Shown here in pieces: positions 24,145-35,520 of a stretch of DNA of 64,000 nucleotides. A program made the translations under genes and the position numbers. This DNA comes from Beta vulgaris subsp. vulgaris (Eukaryota; Streptophyta; Magnoliopsida; Caryophyllales; Amaranthaceae). The stretch lies in the NCBI RefSeq assembly GCF_026745355.1, contig NC_079205.1:44907558-44971557 (forward strand), given 5' to 3'. Each line of letters begins with the position of its first letter. The first letter of the stretch is position 1. The notes below the pieces were generated by a model. The model was given only the letters and a program-made list of their open reading frames with translations. It was not told the DNA's origin and did no database searches.

Positions 24145-26388
24145 ATGGCCGACGCCAAGCTTCATCCGGCTTTAATGGTGTCTAATATTAAAAACAATAT
24201 TCCTCTCATTCTTGAGATGGAAACCGATCACTATTCGGCTTGGGCCGAATTGTTTAAACTCCATGCACGCTCTCATCGTGTGCTTGCCCATATTCTTCCC
24301 ACGGGCAAGGAGTCGGCTCCTTCAACGGATGTTGAGAAGGAGTTGTGGTCCACCTTGGACGCAACTGTCCTTCAATGGATATATGCGACTATCTCCACTG
24401 ATTTATTACATACCATCATTGAAGATGATCTCTCGGCCAAGGCTGCATGGGATAGGCTACGTGATTTGTTCCAAGATAACAAAAACTCACGAGTCGTGTC
24501 TCTCGAACATGATTTCTCTCATGTCAAGATGCGTGATTTCTCTAATGCGTCCGCATACTCTCAACGCCTCAAGTCCTTATCTGACCAACTCAAGAGTGTG
24601 GGAGCTCCGGTCACCGACAACCGTCTTGTGCTACAGCTTGTGGCTGGCCTCACTGAGGCATACAAAAATGTGGGGACTCTCATTAGACAAAGCAAGCCTC
24701 TTCCCTCCTTTTCTGAAGCACGATCTATGTTATGCCTTGAGGAAAAAGCATTGGCTGAAATGTCCGACGACTCTCCGGCCGCCATGCTCGCTACTTCTCA
24801 GCGAGATGTTTCTGTGTCTCCTCCTCGCGAGTCGGGTCAGTCTAACAATCAAAGGGGCCGCAATTCTCACCAGAAATCACGCGGTTCTGCTTCTGGGAAG
24901 AAAACTGGTGGTGGTCGGGGTTCCGGCAGTGGCGCCGGCAACCGTCGCGGGGGTGGTCGTGGCTCCGGTGGTGCTCCGCCAACACAGCAGTGGCCTCATC
25001 CTTGGGCGTGGGGCTGGATGCCACATTGGTCTCCTCCCCCATGTCCTTATCCCACTACACAGTGGGCACGACCCAGTTTAGGCCCACGCTCTCCTAGTCT
25101 TTTGGGCCAGCATCCTGCCCAAGCCTATGCTGCAGGTTCTTCATCTCCCCCCGCAGGCCCTGTTTCTTCATTTGCTCCAACAGATATTGAGTCTGCCTTG
25201 CACACCATGACCTTGACTCCTCCAGATTCTAATTGGTACATGGATACTGGCGCAACATCTCATATGACGTCCACAAACGGTAATCTCTCGTCCTATTTTA
25301 ATTTGAGCAATCATAATTCTGGTATTATTGTTGGTAGTGGTCATAAAATTCCAATTCGTGGTTATGGTAATGCTACTTTGTCGTCTCCGAATCCTTCCTT
25401 GACCTTAAACAATGTCCTACATGCTCCCCAACTTATTAAAAACTTAATCTCTGTTCGTAAGTTTACTACTGATAATTCTGTCACTGTTGAATTTGATCCG
25501 TATGGGTTTTCTGTGAAGGATTTTCAGACGGGAATGGCATTAATGAGATGTAACAGTCATGGTGATCTTTATCCCTTATCTCCATCCACCACTTCATCCA
25601 CTCATCCATCTGCTCTTGCTGCTGTTTCTTCACCCTTGTGGCATGCTCGTTTAGGCCATCCGGGAGCGTCTATTTTTAATTTTCTTAAGAACAATAAATG
25701 CATTGAATGTAATAGTCCTAGCTCTACATCTATTTGTCATTCTTGCGTGCTTGGTAAACATATTAAGATGCCTTTTGCTCATTCTACTTCTACCACTGTA
25801 TTACCATTTGACATTGTTCATAGTGATTTGTGGACATCCCCTATTTTAAGTTCTATGGGACATCGATATTATGTTCTTTTCCTGGATGATTTTACCAATT
25901 ATTTGTGGACATTTCCTTTGGCTAGAAAATCTGATGTTTACTCTAAATTTTTAGCCTTTAAAACCCACATTAATACTCAATTTGAACGTACTATCAAAAA
26001 TGTCCAATGTGATAATGGGAGGGAATATGATAATGGTCAATTTGGAAAATTTTGTGAGTCCAATGGGATGTCTTTTCGCCTTTCTTGTCCTTATACCTCT
26101 TCTCAGAATGGGAAAGCTGAAAGAAAAATTCGTTCCATTAACAATCTCATTAGAACTCTTCTTGCTCATGCTTCTCTTCCTCCCTCTTTCTGGCATCACG
26201 CCTTGCAAATGGCCACATATCTTCTTAATATACTACCCAGCAAGTTATTGAGTCACAAATCCCCTCTTGAAGCTCTCTACCACCGTAAACCTTCTTATTC
26301 TCATCTCCGGGTTTTTGGGTGCTTATGTTATCCCCTAATTCCATCCACTACCATTCATAAATTACAACCTCGCTCTGATACCATATAA
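24145..26388 (+). CDS. Copia gag-protease-integrase half-polyprotein (747 codons, inverted)
   Basis: The frame is fully open from ATG. Order: UBN2-type gag (about 15-230), a Gly/Arg-rich tract (about 235-280) and Trp/Pro-rich region instead of a CCHC zinc knuckle, protease with WYMDTGATSHMT (catalytic DTG at 367-369), pre-integrase zinc region (about 498-540, WHARLGHP...CHSCVLGKH) and integrase core. The integrase triad is D560, D623 and E659 with the D,D-35-E spacing. It ends inside the integrase C-terminal part (VFGCLCYPLIPS) where the inversion cuts it. The missing zinc knuckle and the motif set suggest the Ale/Retrofit lineage (inference). It lies antisense to the LTR promoter, so it would need another promoter. 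Confidence 0.85.
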   Translation: MADAKLHPALMVSNIKNNIPLILEMETDHYSAWAELFKLHARSHRVLAHILPTGKESAPSTDVEKELWSTLDATVLQWIYATISTDLLHTIIEDDLSAKAAWDRLRDLFQDNKNSRVVSLEHDFSHVKMRDFSNASAYSQRLKSLSDQLKSVGAPVTDNRLVLQLVAGLTEAYKNVGTLIRQSKPLPSFSEARSMLCLEEKALAEMSDDSPAAMLATSQRDVSVSPPRESGQSNNQRGRNSHQKSRGSASGKKTGGGRGSGSGAGNRRGGGRGSGGAPPTQQWPHPWAWGWMPHWSPPPCPYPTTQWARPSLGPRSPSLLGQHPAQAYAAGSSSPPAGPVSSFAPTDIESALHTMTLTPPDSNWYMDTGATSHMTSTNGNLSSYFNLSNHNSGIIVGSGHKIPIRGYGNATLSSPNPSLTLNNVLHAPQLIKNLISVRKFTTDNSVTVEFDPYGFSVKDFQTGMALMRCNSHGDLYPLSPSTTSSTHPSALAAVSSPLWHARLGHPGASIFNFLKNNKCIECNSPSSTSICHSCVLGKHIKMPFAHSTSTTVLPFDIVHSDLWTSPILSSMGHRYYVLFLDDFTNYLWTFPLARKSDVYSKFLAFKTHINTQFERTIKNVQCDNGREYDNGQFGKFCESNGMSFRLSCPYTSSQNGKAERKIRSINNLIRTLLAHASLPPSFWHHALQMATYLLNILPSKLLSHKSPLEALYHRKPSYSHLRVFGCLCYPLIPSTTIHKLQPRSDTI
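26372..26383 (-). other. Primer-binding site (tRNA-Met) and inversion junction
   Basis: The minus strand reads TGGTATCAGAGC directly after the LTR. On the plus strand the integrase frame runs straight into it (...LQPRS then DTI), so one inversion breakpoint falls in the gctct shared by the primer-binding site and the integrase sequence. Confidence 0.85.
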
Positions 26389-26534
26389 GATTATAATTCC
26401 TTGCCCCATTCTATTTTCACCGAGAGTTAATATACAAACTATTAACATAAACCAAGGCTATACATTAGGAACTAATCACGCTATTCCTAAATTAGGGGAT
26501 TACAAAATCATCTTAATATGTACCATATCTATCA
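26384..26534 (-). repeat. 5' LTR of the rearranged copia element
   Basis: It is the same 151 bp as the other LTR and ends ...AATCTTATA at the primer-binding site. The plus-strand frame ends at a TAA within it. Confidence 0.9.
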
Positions 26535-29500
26535 GTATCAAAGGGAAGGTCGGACTCTCTCCTGACGAATTAGCCGATGATCTTGGACCCCTTTTTGAGT
26601 TTGTAATTAGATGCATTCCTGGGCCACGTATTGAAAAAGATGGTGCCTTACAAATTCTTGTTAGTGCTTGTTGCTTACATCTGTTTTAGCCTTTATTTTC
26701 ATATTGGTATTTGATGTTTCTCCACTTTCTCCAGGCCCTTGATTTTATATTTTTTCAGTATCCTATGCTTCATGACATTGCTACTCTTCATGGCATAATT
26801 GCACTGCATCAATGAAAAAAAAAGTGGTAGAAATGCTTGGTACATAAGCTTGATCTTATTGAATATTGACAGTAGCATAAATGAATAATAAATGTAAGAG
26901 CTAGGCACATGCAGATTTAGAGTTCCGAGTTAGCTGATGGTTTTTGCTGATAAAGTTCCAATTTCAAAATCCATAACAGATGGATGAAAATATCGAGCTG
27001 CTTAAGCATAATCTTGTGCATAAGTCAACCTTAGGGTGATGTCTACCCAATAACTATGGCTGTTTGACTTTGGGCTTCTGATTCTAAGAGCCTTTCTATT
27101 GTATATGGGTTCATAGTACTTACAAGCTTTTCAGAATGCTTGTTTAATTATGTTTTTCCAAGTCAAACTTTGCTTTTTTGTTCCTTCCTACACCTTCGTA
27201 GTTCACAGTTCACTAATAGTTTTAGAGTTCTGTTATTTACTTAAGTTTGAAGCTCTCTAATTGTGTCTTAGCATTGATTTGGGGAAAGGATGGCAGCAGA
27301 GAAGAGTTTCTAATTCTTATTGTTTTCAGGTATGCACATCAGATGATGCATGCAAATATACGAGGGTTAGTGATCTTTTTGTATATGAGCAGTTCCATAG
27401 AGCTCCTGTGGAGTCTGTAGAAGTAGGAGACATACATATGTGCTGTTTGTGGAATTTGAGACATTCAAGTGAGATTTTTGTTTGTTGTTCTAAAATTCAC
27501 TTCAATATGAGACTTGTAGTATAACTGGATTGAGCTCCTCCTTCTTATTGTTTTATCTTGATCAAAGTTTTTCTTGTTTTTCTTAGATTGGAGAGACAAT
27601 TGTTGATAAAGTATTTAGGAAACCATTACCTGCAATAAAGGTCGAGGAGCCTACTGTCAAGATGGCGTTCTCAATTAATACGTCTCCATTTGTTGGCCTT
27701 TGAGGTATGTATCGTGACTTTGGTGCACAAAAAATGCTACTTGAATATGTGGAGCAAAGCATTGGTTATACAATAGATCACTAGATTGTTATGATTACAA
27801 AAATTAACAACTTTTGTGTCGCATTCTCTGCTGACTTGATTGAAATTTCATGCGCCTCTCCTGCTCTCATACTGAACTAAATTAAACTAACTGAACTTTC
27901 TTACATGGTTACATCATTGAAGTATTTTTTTATCCTTAGGGAAAACATGTAACTAGTAGAAACCTGAGGGATCAACTATATCGCGAGCTTGAGAGAAACT
28001 TGGCAATGAAAGTTGAAGATGGGGAAGCTTCTGATACTTTCATTGTTAGTGGATGAGGAACGTTGCACATCACAATATTGATAGAAAACATGTTAGACGC
28101 TCATCTTTTTACATATACTTGCATTCTTGCTCAACTTGGATATTGTCTGCGTCATAGGAGAAGCATAATAATTTGGTATTTTTTTGTATCTTATAAAAAA
28201 ATTATGTAATGCTCATTTTGGCAGTGTCTAAGTAATTGCGGTTCTACATCTCTGTTGTACTGTAATTAATACTTGTAGTTATATTGATGCACATGTACAT
28301 GCATATCGCTTTTTTTTTGGCAGGAAGAGTAAAAATATCATTAGCTCCCCTCACCCTCCCCATTTTTTTATCACATGTTTACCTAATTTTAACGTTTTCG
28401 CTTTTATTGGGAACAATGGATCGTGACCATCTTCCTAAATTAGCAGAGGAAAGCTATATGAAGTATGGCAAGGCTTGGATTTTGTGAATTTCTTTGTAGA
28501 TGATGGGTAGTGCTAATTACTTTTTTTCTAAGACTTTCTTTGAATTTTGTAAGATATTCAAGTTACGTCGGATGTTTAATTTGAAGATTATTCTATAGTC
28601 CACCAGTTGTATGTAATTTGCTATTCCATGAATACTTCTTTTATTATATCATACTTTGTTTTTAATAAGTATTTTTCATTCAAATTTGTTTTTAATAAGT
28701 TTATATACTTATATGAAAATTTAGGCGATTAATTAGGGTATTACACATTGTTATTTGAATAAAGTGTGAGATTTAAAATTATGTAAAACAATTCGTAGCC
28801 TAAAGTACTTTGGGCAACGAAATTGTTGTTGCCCAAGATAGCATTTTGGTAAGGTTATAACACACAATAGGCGACGACAAATAGTGATTGTTGCACAAAG
28901 TTCCATAATATGGGGAACAAAAGATAAGTTGTCGTTGCCAAAACTGTGTCAAGTTTAGGCAACGATATACAAACTCGTAGCACAAAATAGCATTATGAGC
29001 AACGAAAGCATTTCGACGTCCAAACTATAGTTTGTGCAACGAACATGATATTCGACGCTTAAAATGGAAAGGGCGTCGAGCCTTAGACGACGAAATTGGC
29101 GTGCAAAAATCTCGTTGCCCAAACCTTTGTGCAACGAAATTGTCCCATTGGGCGATGAATATTTTTGTTGCCCAAAACCTATTTCCTTATAGTGACCTTT
29201 TGAGTCCGAATGATTCATAATTACACTATCTGGATTTTTCATGGTGAAAAAATGGATCAAGTTCCAATTTCAAGTCCTTCTGAACCTGTAGTAAAAGATG
29301 AGATTTAGCCGTATACAGATACGCGACAGTTGGTGCATGACACATATGGTCATAGAAGTGATGATCCAAACATAAGCGAAAAAATTGACCAAAGCACTCA
29401 TGGCCAAAAAAAAGAAGCCCAAGACTTCTAATGACGCTGACATAGAGTTATGGCCTGAATGTGAATTAACCAAGTTGTCATTTTTAGTACTTCTTTTTCA

Positions 29501-32500
29501 TATTAAGAGTACTAACAAATGGACTAATAAGTCTTTTAATGACCTACTAGGATTTTGTCAACTTACAATTCCTAATAGTGCAAATTTACCCAAGTCATTT
29601 GTAGAGGCTAAAAAGGCCACTCAGAAGTTAGGCCTTGGGTATGTTAAAATACATTCATGCCCAAATCACTATCAGCTTTATTGGAACGATAAGGCTAATG
29701 ATGATAATTGCTCAGTTTGTGGTGCTTCTAGGTTGAAAAGAGTAAGTGAGCAGACTACTTCAACAGGACAAAAGAAGAAAAAAGAACTCCCGCGAAAGTA
29801 TTACGCTATTTTCCTTTAAAGCCTAGACTTAAGAGATTGTTTATGTCGAAGCACACTGCCTCCTTGATGAGGTGGCATGATGATGAACGTAAAGAGAACA
29901 AAGAGGTATTAGGGCATCCGGCTGATTCGGAAGCTTGGAAGAACTATGATAGTATATATCCTGAATTTGGTAAAGAGAGTCGCAATGTTAGGCTTGGACT
30001 TGCTAGTGATGATTTCAATCCCTTTGGGATGATGAGCTCTACTCATAGTTGTTGGCCTATAGTTTTGGTACCGTATAATTTGCCCCCTGGTTATATTTAA
30101 AAAAGTCATCTCTTTGCTTTCAACACTAATTCCCGGTCCAACTAGTCCTGGAAATAAAATTGATGTATATATGCAACCCCTTATTGAGGAGTTGCTTGAG
30201 CTTTGGAATATTGGGAGTGAGACTTATGATGCTTTTAAGGATGAAAATTGGAATATGTGTGCTGGGCTATTATGGACAATCATCGACTTTCTAGCTTATG
30301 GAATTCTCTCTGGCTGGAGTGTACATGGGGAAAAGGCGTGTCCTTGCTGCAACATTGACACAGCTTCCAAGTGGCTAACAAATGGTCAAAAGTATTATTT
30401 TTGGGATCATCGTCGTTGGTTAGATTTCGATCATGCATTTCGACTGAACAAGAAGCTTTTAATGGAGAGGAACAATAAAGAGCAGCGCCCATGGATCAAA
30501 CAGGGACAAATGAGTTGCACCAAATAGAGGAGATTTCAGAATTCTCTAGTTCAAATACATGGAAGAAAAAGAGTCCTTTGTGGTCATTGCCTTACTGAGA
30601 GTCTTACTTAATTAGACACAACTTAGATGTTATGCACATAGAAAAAAATGTGTGTGATAATGTGATTAATGCATTGTTCAACGTAGAAGGAAAGTCTAAA
30701 GATAATCTGAAAGCTCGCCTTGATTTAAAAGAATTAGGAATACGAAAGGAACTTCACTAGAGAAGGAAAATGCAAATAAGTGATATTTAGCACCTGCTGC
30801 ATACACAATATCTAGAAATTAAAAGCAAGTTTTCTGTAGAACACTTCATGCAATTAAAGTTCCAAATGGTTATGCTGGAAACATTTCTCGATGTGTAAAT
30901 CATCAACAAGCCAAGTTGATTGGGCTAAAATGCCATGACTATTATATTTTAATGTAACAAATCCTTCCTATTGCATTACGAGGGCTTCTCTCAAAGGATG
31001 TAGTAGGAGTTTTATCTGATTTATGTGGCTATTTTAGAGAAGTATGTAGTAAGAATGTACGTGTGGATGACCTTAAACAACTTGAGAAACAAATACCTGT
31101 CATCATGTGTCACCTCGAGATTATATTTCCACCTAGTTTCTTTACTGTGATGGTGCATTTAGTTGTTCAACTAGCAACTCAAACAAAGCTTGCAGGACTA
31201 GTGATGTTTAGGTAGATGTATTTTGTTGAAAGATATCTTGGCTCATTAAAGTCCCATGTGTGTAACAAGGCTCATCCGGAGGCTTCCATTACCGAAGCAA
31301 TCTTGGCTCTTGAATTTGTCAATTTTTGTTCACGTTAGCTTCAAGGATTCAACTTTAGATAAAGTAAACTTTTGGGAATATCTGGCGATGTAGCACAAGT
31401 AGAGACTTCAGTTATTCCAAGAGAGTTTTCATTCTTCTCACAAGTTGGAAACCCTATTGGGAAGCGTATGACACGCACTATTACCCAAATGAGTAAGATA
31501 CAAGCACATCGTTACGTACTATTCAATTGTTCATAAGTCGCTGAATATCTCAAGTTAGTATCTTAATATCTTATGAATTTTATGTAACATGCTACTTAGT
31601 GACCTACTAATAATTCTATCCTAACATATAATTGTGTTCGTAGAGAACATGCTTTAGAACTTAAGAGACGTAGTCGCCCAAGCCGCTTATCATTGAAAGA
31701 TATTGAGCGTTCACAACATGAATCCTTTCATGATTGGTTTAAGCAACATGTAAGCATCATAATTAAGACATTTTTTAATTTATTCATTACATTGATAATT
31801 AATAGTACTACATTTGCAATAGGTGGATAAATTGGAGAGAACAAATGGCATAGGTTTTCTGAGAGAAGAAATGCGCATGCTCGCAAGAGGTCCACTTGAT
31901 GTTGTCACAAAATACCAAGGATACAATGTCAATGGTTTTACTTATAGAGCCAAACGTTATGACAAGTGTACTCAAAATAGTGGTGTCGTTGTAATTGCAA
32001 AGACATCAAGTTATGCGAGTGCAAATGATAGGAATCCAATTTTGGGAGATGTTGCATACTATGGGCAAATAGTAGATGGCATCGATTGAAATACTTAGGA
32101 GGGTATTTAGTGGTATTATTTAAATGTAACTGGTTTGATGCTACCATTGGAAGGGGAGTAAAAAGGGACAACTCTGGTTATACACTTGTCAATACCTCTC
32201 ATTTGACAGAGACGGGGAAAAGATTAGAAGATGAGCCGTATATTTTTGCAACACAAGTGGAACAAGTATTATACATACAAGATCATGTTGATGCGGATTG
32301 GTCAGTTGCTATAAAGATGAAGCCGAAAGATGTATATAACTTAGGTGACGATGATATGTAGGAAGATTATGAGAGAAATCCATACCATGTTTCTGTTTTG
32401 AATATCATACATAGTGATGCTAATGGGAATACTAGATGGGTTAGGACGGGTGTGGAAGGAATCGAGGTTGATGATGTGTAGTTTTAAATAATTATATTGT

Positions 32501-32875
32501 TTGTCTGGATATTTTATTTAATTTGGTTATATATAGTTTTCTAGTTTCTAGGAAATTATGATGAAAACTATTTATTATCTAGGTTATGTGCATTTTGGTT
32601 GTTTGTTTTGTGACACTCTTATATATTGATAATCTAATTTTTATTGTTAGTGTTTTGTCTCTGTCATTATCTTGTATTTTTGTTTATAGGTTAATGGCTA
32701 ATAACAAGGGTCATAAGAGGTTGCGAAGAACTACGGTTAATACAAGTATGTAATGAAACAAGTGGTAGAAGTGTAGTGCAACCAAACAACTCAGAGCCAA
32801 ATAACTCAAGAATTAAGGATGATATTCAGCAGCATCAAAGTGTTTCTTCTGCCCAAAATCAAGGAAGTATTGAAG

Positions 32876-34851
32876 CACTAGTATAGAAAAGGCAATTTGC
32901 GTCGGATGTGAGGCGCCTATTTGCGTCGCACATGGATCCGACGACAAAGGCCTCGACGCAGATGACCCAGACATGATCTGCGTCGTATGCTGAGCGACGC
33001 AGATGGTTGAGCTATTTGCGTCGCACCCTGTATATGGTGCGACGCAGATGGCTCTCCACAACCCCAAATAATAAGGTAATTTGCGTCGCACATAGCACTA
33101 TGTGCGACGCAAATCAAGCATCTGTATGGCAAATCAGGCCAAAAAGTGGGCAAATCAGGCCAAAAAGTAGGAGCCAGCATCTGTATTCTGCGTCGCACGT
33201 GGCTGTAAGTGCGACGCAATTACAGAGATTTTGCAATAATATTTTGCACTCAATATTTTGCACTAACTTAAAATCGCAATAATTCATTTTTTTCTCTCAA
33301 ACTCACAGTATTCCATATTCCCAATTTAAAATTGCAATAATTTTACATTGATATGTAAATATTATATACAAACACATCTTTTGCATTAATATGTAAATAT
33401 TAGATACAAACATATGTATAAAATATATATACAATATATACAAAACAAATTACATTGTAAATACGTAAAAGAATTTGTAAACTAAATGTAAACAAATTAC
33501 ATTACAAATGTAAAAATAAAACTAAAACAAGGATGAGCCGCTGCCAGTTTCCGACGAAGAAGACTTCGAGAAGAACATATTACACAGATCTGCAAATGAA
33601 AATAAGAAATTCAGAGAATTAAAAAGAAATCCAGAATATGATAAATGCCAATAAAAGTAAAAAATCAGATATAAAAAATAAAAAACAAAGTCGCAGATAA
33701 AAACCAAAAACGAATAAATTAGATCTAAAAAATTAATGCTAAAAATTAGATCTAAATTTCAGATGCATGAACTAGAAAATTAATTTCCTCTAAAAAAAAA
33801 AAAAAATAGAAAATTAACGCAAAAAACGAATAAACGCCAAAAATTAGATCTAAAAAATTAACGCTAAAAATAAGATGTAAAATTAAAAACGAATAAACGC
33901 CAAAAAGAAAAAAGAAAATTAGATCTAAAAAATGAAAAAAATGAAAGAACGAAATTGTAGATCTGAAAACCTGAGATGCACGAAGAAGTCGCAGGAGATT
34001 ATACTCAAAGATCTTCAATTTTCGTTGCGATTATATATTAAATTTTTGCCGGAGATCTAACTCGAAAATGAAAAATCAGATTGTTCGTTGCGTTTATACA
34101 AAATTTTCGCCGGAGATCTTGAAAACGAGGTTGTTTGTTGCGATTATACCTATTTATCACCGGAGACAGACGTGTTTGAGGGTTTGAGAGAACCGGTGAG
34201 AGAGTGAGAGAGACCGGTGAGGGAGAGACGTGTTTTTGAGGGTGAGAGAGAGAGAGAGGGGGTTTGAGTGTTTGAGAGAGACAGACGTGTTTTTGAGGGT
34301 GAGAGAGAGAGAGGGGGTTTGAGTGTTTGAGAGAGACAGACGTGTTTGAGGGTTCGAGAGAGTGTGAGATTGAGAGTTTCTAAGAATGAGAATTGAAGAG
34401 AGAGAGTTTTTGAGAATGAGAATTGAAGAAAGAGGCGCTGAGAATTGAAGAGAGAGAGTGTGAGGCGCGCTGAGAATGAAAATTGAAGAGGGAGAGTGTG
34501 AGGCGCGCTAGGGTTTATGGAATAAAAAGGGTAGGTAGTGGGCCTCGTGGTTTATGTGCGTCGCACATTAAATAGGTGCGATGCAAATTAGGTATTTTGC
34601 AACGCACTTAAAAGACGTGCGACGCAGATAGTTTGAAATTTTTTTTTCAATGTAGAGACGATTTGCGTCGCATGAGTCAGGGTACCCGACGCACATTTGG
34701 CTTTTGCAACGCATGTAAAGAAGGTGCGACGCAAATGGGCCATGTTGTGCGTCGCACTCCTCCAACGTGCGACGCAAATCCCAACTGTGCGTCGTTTCCG
34801 TGTCTATGCGACGCAAATCAGGGGACGCAAATCGTCTATTTTGTACTAGTG
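32876..34851. mobile_element. Non-autonomous CACTA element, GCGTCGCA family (1976 bp)
   Basis: The ends read CACTAGTATAGAAAAGGCAA and, reversed, CACTAGTACAAAATAGACGA. The 3-bp target duplication aag is perfect (32873-32875 and 34852-34854). Both subterminal regions carry paired ATTTGCGTCGCAC / GTGCGACGCAAAT motifs forming palindromes. The middle is non-coding, with a GA-rich minisatellite of 55-57-bp units at 34227-34395 that reads as a CT-rich leader on the minus strand. It is the same family as 59618-61407. Confidence 0.95.
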
Positions 34852-35520
34852 AAGGGTCTACATCTCATGATCAACCTGAAGAACGTCGAGTTTATGATTA
34901 CATTTTGCAAGGTAAAGTATTCCCATTTCTATCTTTAAGTTAATTCTTGTGAGGTTTTTAACTAGTAATGCTCTATAGTAGCTCATCTGTACCAACAAGT
35001 TATGAGTTCTGCCATGTTATATAGTCTAAGTATATTTTCTAATGGAAGGGTGTTCTAAGTGACCTTTAGCATATGCTCAATATTCAATAATTGTTCCAGT
35101 AGAAACTCTCTACAATACATAACTTTTAACTTGTCTTTGGCCTCATGCAAGTAAGATATTATGTTGCACTTTTAACGGAAACATATTCCAATGGAAATAG
35201 AAAGCGTGGAAAAACTGTGTTAGCAGATATATGGAATCTACCTAAAGGCCAACAAATTGTAGTTGATGGCAATAATGAGATGCAACCTGTAGGAGAAGAT
35301 GGGGGGTACTTGGTGCTTTTTTAGGGACAATTGAAAAAAATGGGGATCTTTGCTCTCTAAGCTATACAAGATGGAATCATCTGAAAAAAGGCTGTAATAA
35401 GAACAATGAAAAGATGATATTGAAGGAAGTTGAGGTAATCAAAATTACAATATCAATTTTATATTTTTACTTTTTAAAAGATTGAACATTAATTATTGTT
35501 TCAAACTCCCTTATATACTA

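Larger units (their letters stand above)
22828..26534 (-). mobile_element. Young copia element with an internally inverted gag-integrase half
   Basis: Two 151-bp LTRs, identical by eye, flank the element. A perfect 5-bp target duplication, gtatc, lies outside (22823-22827 and 26535-26539). The primer-binding site next to the right LTR and the polypurine tract next to the left LTR both place the element on the minus strand. The RT-RNase H half (24142-22976) agrees with that. The gag-protease-integrase half (24145-26388) is on the plus strand, so it is inverted within the element. The integrase C-terminus and reverse-transcriptase N-terminus are missing at the junctions. Full plant copia elements are about 5 kb; this one is 3.7 kb. 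Confidence 0.92.
22813..28092 (+). pseudogene. Captured fragment of chloroplast translational GTPase TypA/BipA
   Basis: Four exon-like blocks with intron-like gaps match the middle of TypA/BipA, a ribosome-binding translational GTPase (the plant nuclear form acts in chloroplasts). Block 1 is 22813-22827 plus 26540-26660 (YASGI, then GLSPDELADDLGPLFEFVIR, CIPGPRIEKDGALQIL), split by the copia insertion. Block 2 is 27330-27468 (VCTSDDACKYTRVSDLFVY, PVESVEVGDI). Block 3 is 27587-27704 (IGETIVDK, KVEEPTVKMAFSINTSPF). Block 4 is 27940-28092 (TSRNLRDQLYRELERNLAMK, SDTFIVSG, TLHITILIENM). AG acceptors and GT donors fit most borders. It lacks the GTP-binding domain and C-terminus. It has a 4-bp frameshift near 27435 and stops near 27456, 27701 and 28055. 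It is a gene fragment moved by the CACTA element. Confidence 0.85.
21690..29194 (+). mobile_element. Non-autonomous CACTA-type element carrying a TypA gene fragment
   Basis: The left end reads CATTACAAGAAAATTGGTTT and the right end, reversed, reads CACTATAAGGAAATAGGTTT: matching inverted repeats with one base of the CACTA tip changed on the left. Flanks are agc (21687-21689) and acc (29195-29197), a 3-bp duplication with one mismatch. Subterminal regions at both ends are packed with GGGCAACGA / TTGTTGCCC palindromic motifs. There is no transposase. Inside are a CT-rich leader-like block (about 22030-22160) and TypA exons with introns. Without the copia insertion it is about 3.8 kb. It splits the outer TNP2 gene. 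Confidence 0.8.
21537..32480 (+). pseudogene. CACTA TNP2 transposase, split by insertions and stops
   Basis: Domains appear in family order. The N-terminal Transpos_assoc zinc region starts at 21537 (MDLRPIKENLTWP, RCPCMKCVNH) and is cut at 21689. It resumes at 29198 (MIHNYTIWIFHGE), so the inner CACTA element lies inside this domain. The Transposase_21/TNP2 core follows at 29385-30530 (LPKSFVEAKKATQKLGLGYV, NDDNCSVCGASR, WPIVLVPYNLPPG, PCCNIDTASKWL, YFWDHRRWL). A piece at 30590-30760 keeps HNLDVMHIEKNVCDNVI. DUF4218 spans about 30910-31340 (PPSFFTVMVHLVVQLA). A DUF4216 segment spans 31823-32361 (NSGVVVIAKTSSYA, CNWFDATIGRGV). TNP2 cuts and joins element ends in the nucleus. Stops and frame changes in nearly every segment rule out an intact product. 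Confidence 0.85.

Noticed and set aside
24212..25081. 289-codon open frame overlapping the copia gag
   Set aside because: Shadow of the true gag-integrase frame, which has all expected motifs.
28284..28487. 67-codon frame downstream of the TypA blocks
   Set aside because: No match to the TypA C-terminus and no splice context; treated as intron or flanking DNA.
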